Below are positions 61,073 to 64,000 of a stretch of 64,000 nt of DNA, piece after piece. The stretch comes from Streptomyces sp. V3I8. Lineage in GTDB: Bacteria > Actinomycetota > Actinomycetes > Streptomycetales > Streptomycetaceae. The notes under the pieces were generated by a model. The model had not been told where the DNA came from, ran no database searches, and saw only the letters and a program-made list of their open reading frames with translations. The DNA is taken from contig NZ_JAUSZL010000002.1 in the NCBI RefSeq assembly GCF_030817535.1, positions 5,766,001-5,830,000 of the forward strand. The letters run 5' to 3'. The position numbers were made by a program, and so were the translations under genes. Within the stretch, counting starts at the first letter, position 1. Every line of letters starts with the position of its first letter.

Positions 61073-63211
61073 ATGACGCAGACACCCACAGCTCACAACC
61101 CCGCGCAGGGGCAGTCACGAGCACAGTTCACCGTTCCCCCCACCCACCCGATGGTGACCGTGCTGGGATCCGGGGACGCCCTGCTGCGCGTGATCGAGAA
61201 GGCCTTCCCGGGGACCGACATCCATGTCCGGGGCAATGAGATCAGCGCCGTAGGCGACGCCCGTCAGGTGGCCCTCGTCCAACGCCTGTTCGACGAGATG
61301 ATCCTGGTGCTCCGCACCGGACAGCCGATGACGGAGGACGCGGTGGAACGATCGATCGCGATGCTGCGGGCGAGCGAGAACGGGGAGGGTGACGGCCCGG
61401 AGACCCCGGCCGAGGTCCTCACCCAGAACATCCTGTCCTCGCGGGGCCGCACCATCCGCCCCAAGACGCTCAACCAGAAGCGGTACGTCGACGCCATCGA
61501 CAAGCACACCATCGTCTTCGGCATCGGCCCCGCCGGTACGGGCAAGACCTACCTCGCCATGGCCAAGGCCGTGCAGGCCCTGCAGTCCAAGCAGGTCAGC
61601 CGCATCATCCTGACCCGCCCCGCGGTGGAGGCCGGAGAGCGGCTCGGCTTCCTGCCCGGCACGCTCTTCGACAAGATCGACCCCTACCTGCGCCCGCTGT
61701 ACGACGCGCTGCACGACATGCTCGACCCGGACTCGATCCCCCGGCTGATGGCGGCGGGCACGATCGAGGTCGCACCACTGGCGTACATGCGCGGCCGCGC
61801 GCAGCCGCTCTTCACCAATGTTCTGACGCCGGACGGCTGGCGCCCCATCGGTGACCTTGCGGTCGGTGACCTGGTCATCGGCTCGAACGGCGAGCCGACC
61901 CCCGTGCTGGGCGTCTACCCGCAGGGCGAGAAGGACATCTACCGCGTCACCGCCCAGGACGGCTCCTGGACCTTGTGCTGCGGCGAGCACCTGTGGACCG
62001 TCCGGACCGCATCGGACAAGCGCCGCGACAAGCCGTGGCGGGTGCTGGAGACGAAGGAGATGATCGGCAACCTTCGCGCTGCGCACGCCCGGCGGTACGA
62101 GTTGCCCATGCTCACCGGTCCGGTCTCCCTGCCCGAGCGCGAGATCCCCATGGATCCGTACGCTTTGGGGCTTCTTCTCGGCGACGGTTGCCTGACGGGC
62201 TCCACCACGCCCTCCTTCGCGACGGAGGACCCGGAACTGGCCGAGGCACTGGAAGCCGCGCTTCCAGGGGTCGTACTACGCCACCGCGGCGGACCCGACT
62301 ACGTCCTCAACCGGATCAAGAGCCCCGGCGACGTGGTCACTCTCGAGAATCCGGTCACCCGGATCCTGCGCGAGCTGGATCTGCTGCGGAGCCGTTCGCA
62401 CTCCAAGTTCGTCCCCGACGACTACCTGAACAACTCCGCCGAAGTGCGACTGGCAGTCCTTCAAGGCCTGCTCGATTCGGACGGTGGCCCCGTCACCCAG
62501 ACGGACCGCACGTGCCGGATCCAGTACTCGACGACATCGATCCTGCTCCGTGACGACGTCATCGCTCTGGTGCAGTCGTTGGGTGGTGTGGCCTATACCC
62601 GCCGTCGTGCCGCTGAGGGGCGCAAGCCCGGCAGGGCCAGGGACCGTGACGTCAACCACAACCGTGACGCCCACGTCGTCGACATCCGCCTCCCCGAAGG
62701 CATCGAGCCCTTCCGCCTTGCCCGCAAACGTGACAAGTACCTGGCGGCCGGAGGCGGCGGACGCCCGATGCGCTTCATCGACAGCATCGAACCCGCGGGC
62801 CGTGAGGAAGCGGTCTGCATCCAGGTCGCGGCGGAGGACTCGTTGTACGTGACGCAGGACTACCTGCTCACGCACAACACGCTCAACGACGCCTTCATCA
62901 TCCTGGACGAGGCGCAGAACACCAGCGCCGAGCAGATGAAGATGTTCCTCACCCGGCTCGGCTTCGATTCGAAGATCGTGGTCACGGGTGACGTGACGCA
63001 GGTCGACCTGCCGAGCGGCACGAAGTCCGGTCTGCGGCAGGTCCAGGACATCCTGGAGGGCCTCGACGACGTCCACTTCTCGCGGCTCACGACCCAGGAC
63101 GTCGTACGGCACAAGCTGGTCGGCCGTATCGTCGACGCGTACGAGAAGTACGACAGTGAGAACGGCACGGAGAACGGCACCCACAAGGGCGCCCGTACCA
63201 AACGGAAGTAG
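61073..63211 (+). CDS. PhoH family ATPase interrupted by an intein
   Basis: A 712-residue precursor; the mature PhoH-like protein would be 352 residues after excision of a 360-residue intein (residues 243-602). The N-terminal region (about 25-100) precedes the ATPase: Walker [21 protein letters not shown] (about 149-168), [20 protein letters not shown], and, after the intein, Walker [21 protein letters not shown] (603-622) and [20 protein letters not shown]. The normal family sequence is [21 protein letters not shown], so the intein splits a central active-site block and blocks activity until spliced. PhoH proteins are thought to act in RNA metabolism. The gene precedes ybeY by 12 bases, a conserved pairing. 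Confidence 0.95.
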   Translation: MTQTPTAHNPAQGQSRAQFTVPPTHPMVTVLGSGDALLRVIEKAFPGTDIHVRGNEISAVGDARQVALVQRLFDEMILVLRTGQPMTEDAVERSIAMLRASENGEGDGPETPAEVLTQNILSSRGRTIRPKTLNQKRYVDAIDKHTIVFGIGPAGTGKTYLAMAKAVQALQSKQVSRIILTRPAVEAGERLGFLPGTLFDKIDPYLRPLYDALHDMLDPDSIPRLMAAGTIEVAPLAYMRGRAQPLFTNVLTPDGWRPIGDLAVGDLVIGSNGEPTPVLGVYPQGEKDIYRVTAQDGSWTLCCGEHLWTVRTASDKRRDKPWRVLETKEMIGNLRAAHARRYELPMLTGPVSLPEREIPMDPYALGLLLGDGCLTGSTTPSFATEDPELAEALEAALPGVVLRHRGGPDYVLNRIKSPGDVVTLENPVTRILRELDLLRSRSHSKFVPDDYLNNSAEVRLAVLQGLLDSDGGPVTQTDRTCRIQYSTTSILLRDDVIALVQSLGGVAYTRRRAAEGRKPGRARDRDVNHNRDAHVVDIRLPEGIEPFRLARKRDKYLAAGGGGRPMRFIDSIEPAGREEAVCIQVAAEDSLYVTQDYLLTHNTLNDAFIILDEAQNTSAEQMKMFLTRLGFDSKIVVTGDVTQVDLPSGTKSGLRQVQDILEGLDDVHFSRLTTQDVVRHKLVGRIVDAYEKYDSENGTENGTHKGARTKRK
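61799..62878 (+). other. Class 3 intein with LAGLIDADG homing endonuclease (within phoH gene)
   Basis: In-frame insert of 360 codons, beginning [20 protein letters not shown] and ending YLLTHN, with Thr as the first C-extein residue. Intein residue 1 is Ala, not Cys or Ser. The WCT triplet of class 3 inteins is visible: Trp66 two residues after block-B His64 (CGEHLWTV), Cys340 at block F position 4 ([11 protein letters not shown]), and Thr358 before the terminal His359-Asn360. The dodecapeptide motifs [12 protein letters not shown] (about 121-132) and [10 protein letters not shown] (about 221-230) mark a homing endonuclease of the DOD type. Branch formation would start at Cys340 rather than residue 1. 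Confidence 0.9.
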
Positions 63212-63223
63212 ACCAGCGCGACC

Positions 63224-63721
63224 ATGTCGATCGACGTCAACAACGAGTCCGGAACCGAGGTCGACGAGCAGGCGATCCTCGACATCGCCCGCTACGCCCT
63301 CGCGAGGATGCGCATCCACCCGCTCTCCGAGCTCTCGGTGATCGTCGTGGACACCGACGCCATGGAGCAGCTGCACATCCAGTGGATGGACCTGCCGGGC
63401 CCCACCGATGTCATGTCGTTCCCGATGGACGAGCTGCGGCCGCCCACCAAGGACGACGACGAGCCGCCGCAGGGGCTGCTCGGCGACATCGTGCTGTGCC
63501 CGGAGGTCGCCGAACAGCAGGGCAAGGACGCCGAGACGCAGCACTCCATGGACGAGGAGCTCCAGCTCCTCACCGTCCACGGAGTGCTGCACCTGCTCGG
63601 CTACGACCACGAGGAAGCCGACGAGAAGGCCGAGATGTTCGGTCTGCAGGCGGCCATCGTGGACGGCTGGCGTGCGGAGAAGGGCCTCACCGGTCCCTCC
63701 CCGGCCCCGACCGTCTCATGA
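63224..63721 (+). CDS. ybeY: Endoribonuclease YbeY
   Basis: A 165-residue metallo-RNase needed for 16S rRNA 3' maturation and ribosome quality control. The zinc motif is [20 protein letters not shown] (H-x3-H-x5-H). Upstream, [33 protein letters not shown] and [15 protein letters not shown] are standard. The ATG lies 12 bases after the phoH stop. The stop overlaps the start of the next gene (ATGA), giving the conserved phoH-ybeY-CNNM transporter string. Confidence 0.97.
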   Translation: MSIDVNNESGTEVDEQAILDIARYALARMRIHPLSELSVIVVDTDAMEQLHIQWMDLPGPTDVMSFPMDELRPPTKDDDEPPQGLLGDIVLCPEVAEQQGKDAETQHSMDEELQLLTVHGVLHLLGYDHEEADEKAEMFGLQAAIVDGWRAEKGLTGPSPAPTVS

Positions 63722-64000
63722 GCCCGCAACTGGTCCTGGGCGCCATCGCCCTCGTCGTGGTCGCCTGGCTCGCCGCCTGCGCGGAGGCCGGCCTCGCCCG
63801 CGTCTCCAGCTTCCGCGCCGAGGAGGCGGTCAGGTCCGGCCGCCGCGGCAGCGCCAAGCTCGCCCAGGTGGCCGCCGACCCGACCCGCTACCTGAACGTG
63901 GCGCTGCTGGTGCGCATCACCTGCGAGATGGCGGCCGCCGCCCTCGTCACGTACGCGTGCCTGAAGGAGTTCACCGAGACCTGGCAGGCGCTGGCCGCCG
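63718..64000 (+). CDS. CNNM/CorC-type membrane protein (hemolysin family), 5' part
   Basis: The first 94 codons of a gene running out of the window. It begins [20 protein letters not shown] with a membrane helix, then [20 protein letters not shown] and a second hydrophobic region [20 protein letters not shown]. This matches the DUF21/CNNM transmembrane domain found in CBS-domain proteins downstream of ybeY. Family members are linked to magnesium or cobalt efflux. ATG 63718 overlaps the ybeY stop by four bases. The CBS and CorC_HlyC domains would lie beyond the window. Confidence 0.88.
   Translation, partial: MSPQLVLGAIALVVVAWLAACAEAGLARVSSFRAEEAVRSGRRGSAKLAQVAADPTRYLNVALLVRITCEMAAAALVTYACLKEFTETWQALAA

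Noticed and set aside
61799..62878. Reading the PhoH insert as a recent frameshift or chimeric assembly artefact
   Set aside because: The insert is in frame, exactly bounded by intein splice motifs, and contains ordered splicing and endonuclease blocks.

Overview
The window looks like a chromosomal core segment of a Streptomyces (at least a close streptomycete). The evidence is very high GC with strong third-position G/C bias, many GTG starts, translationally coupled gene pairs, tRNAs without an encoded CCA, and a gene order (obg - proB - proA - nadD - LytR-type protein - rsfS - leuS - comEA/comEC - holA - rpsT - lepA - hemW - hrcA - dnaJ - rsmE - phoH - ybeY) that, from memory, matches the S. 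coelicolor SCO2595 to SCO2530 neighbourhood. No prophage, insertion sequence, CRISPR array or rRNA was seen. The only mobile element is an intein inside the phoH-like gene.

Layout. 1-524: 3' end of obg. 640-4227: a leftward DUF4097 / ABC-ATPase / ABC-permease operon with a divergent regulator that joins an IS30-type helix-turn-helix to a MarR/GbsR-like winged helix; several inverted repeats lie between them. 4385-6469: a membrane-bound teichoic-acid polymerase-like glycerophosphotransferase. 6787-10053: proB, a conserved small gene and proA. 10123-13674: two membrane proteins sharing an N-terminal SVVFDESFV motif, an M48 protease and two tiny membrane proteins. 13722-17496: nadD, a degenerate LytR/CpsA/Psr protein, rsfS and a phosphoglycerate mutase-like phosphatase. 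17698-18603: two identical tRNA-Ala(GGC) genes flanking two small Cys-pair (zinc-ribbon-like) proteins. 18686-21618: a NuoF-like/ferredoxin fusion coupled to a ferric-reductase-like membrane protein. 21868-24920: leuS behind a leader peptide with three consecutive Leu codons and an attenuator. 25057-32938: a membrane-anchored coiled-coil-like protein, DegV, ComEA, ComEC, arylamine N-acetyltransferase, a YceI fusion and a small protein. 32992-36729: holA, rpsT, lepA. 36979-38865: long-chain acyl-CoA ligase.

38920-45847 is a signalling island: a response regulator, a 1392-residue soluble hybrid histidine kinase with a long tandem HAMP array, and a divergent phosphatase with an RsbW-like ATPase domain, a GAF-like region and a SpoIIE/PP2C domain. 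In outline it resembles the osaB-osaA-osaC osmoadaptation cluster. 45907-48973: hemW, DUF3097 and an MBL-fold hydrolase. 49128-51378: a CIRCE operator, hrcA and dnaJ. 51477-60889: nitronate monooxygenase, rsmE, a lipoprotein, a tricorn-type protease, a HIT protein, RNase Z, an adenosine/adenine deaminase and a PfkB-family kinase. 61073-64000: a phoH-like ATPase interrupted by a class 3 LAGLIDADG intein, ybeY, and the start of a CNNM/CorC-type membrane protein.

Most genes are housekeeping: translation and ribosome maturation (obg, rsfS, leuS, rpsT, lepA, rsmE, ybeY, tRNAs), proline and NAD synthesis, heat shock, and envelope biogenesis. The items most worth a second look are the PhoH intein, the leuS leader attenuator, the tandem-HAMP signalling island, the IS30-HTH/MarR fusion regulator, and the NuoF-like protein lacking one iron-sulfur cysteine.
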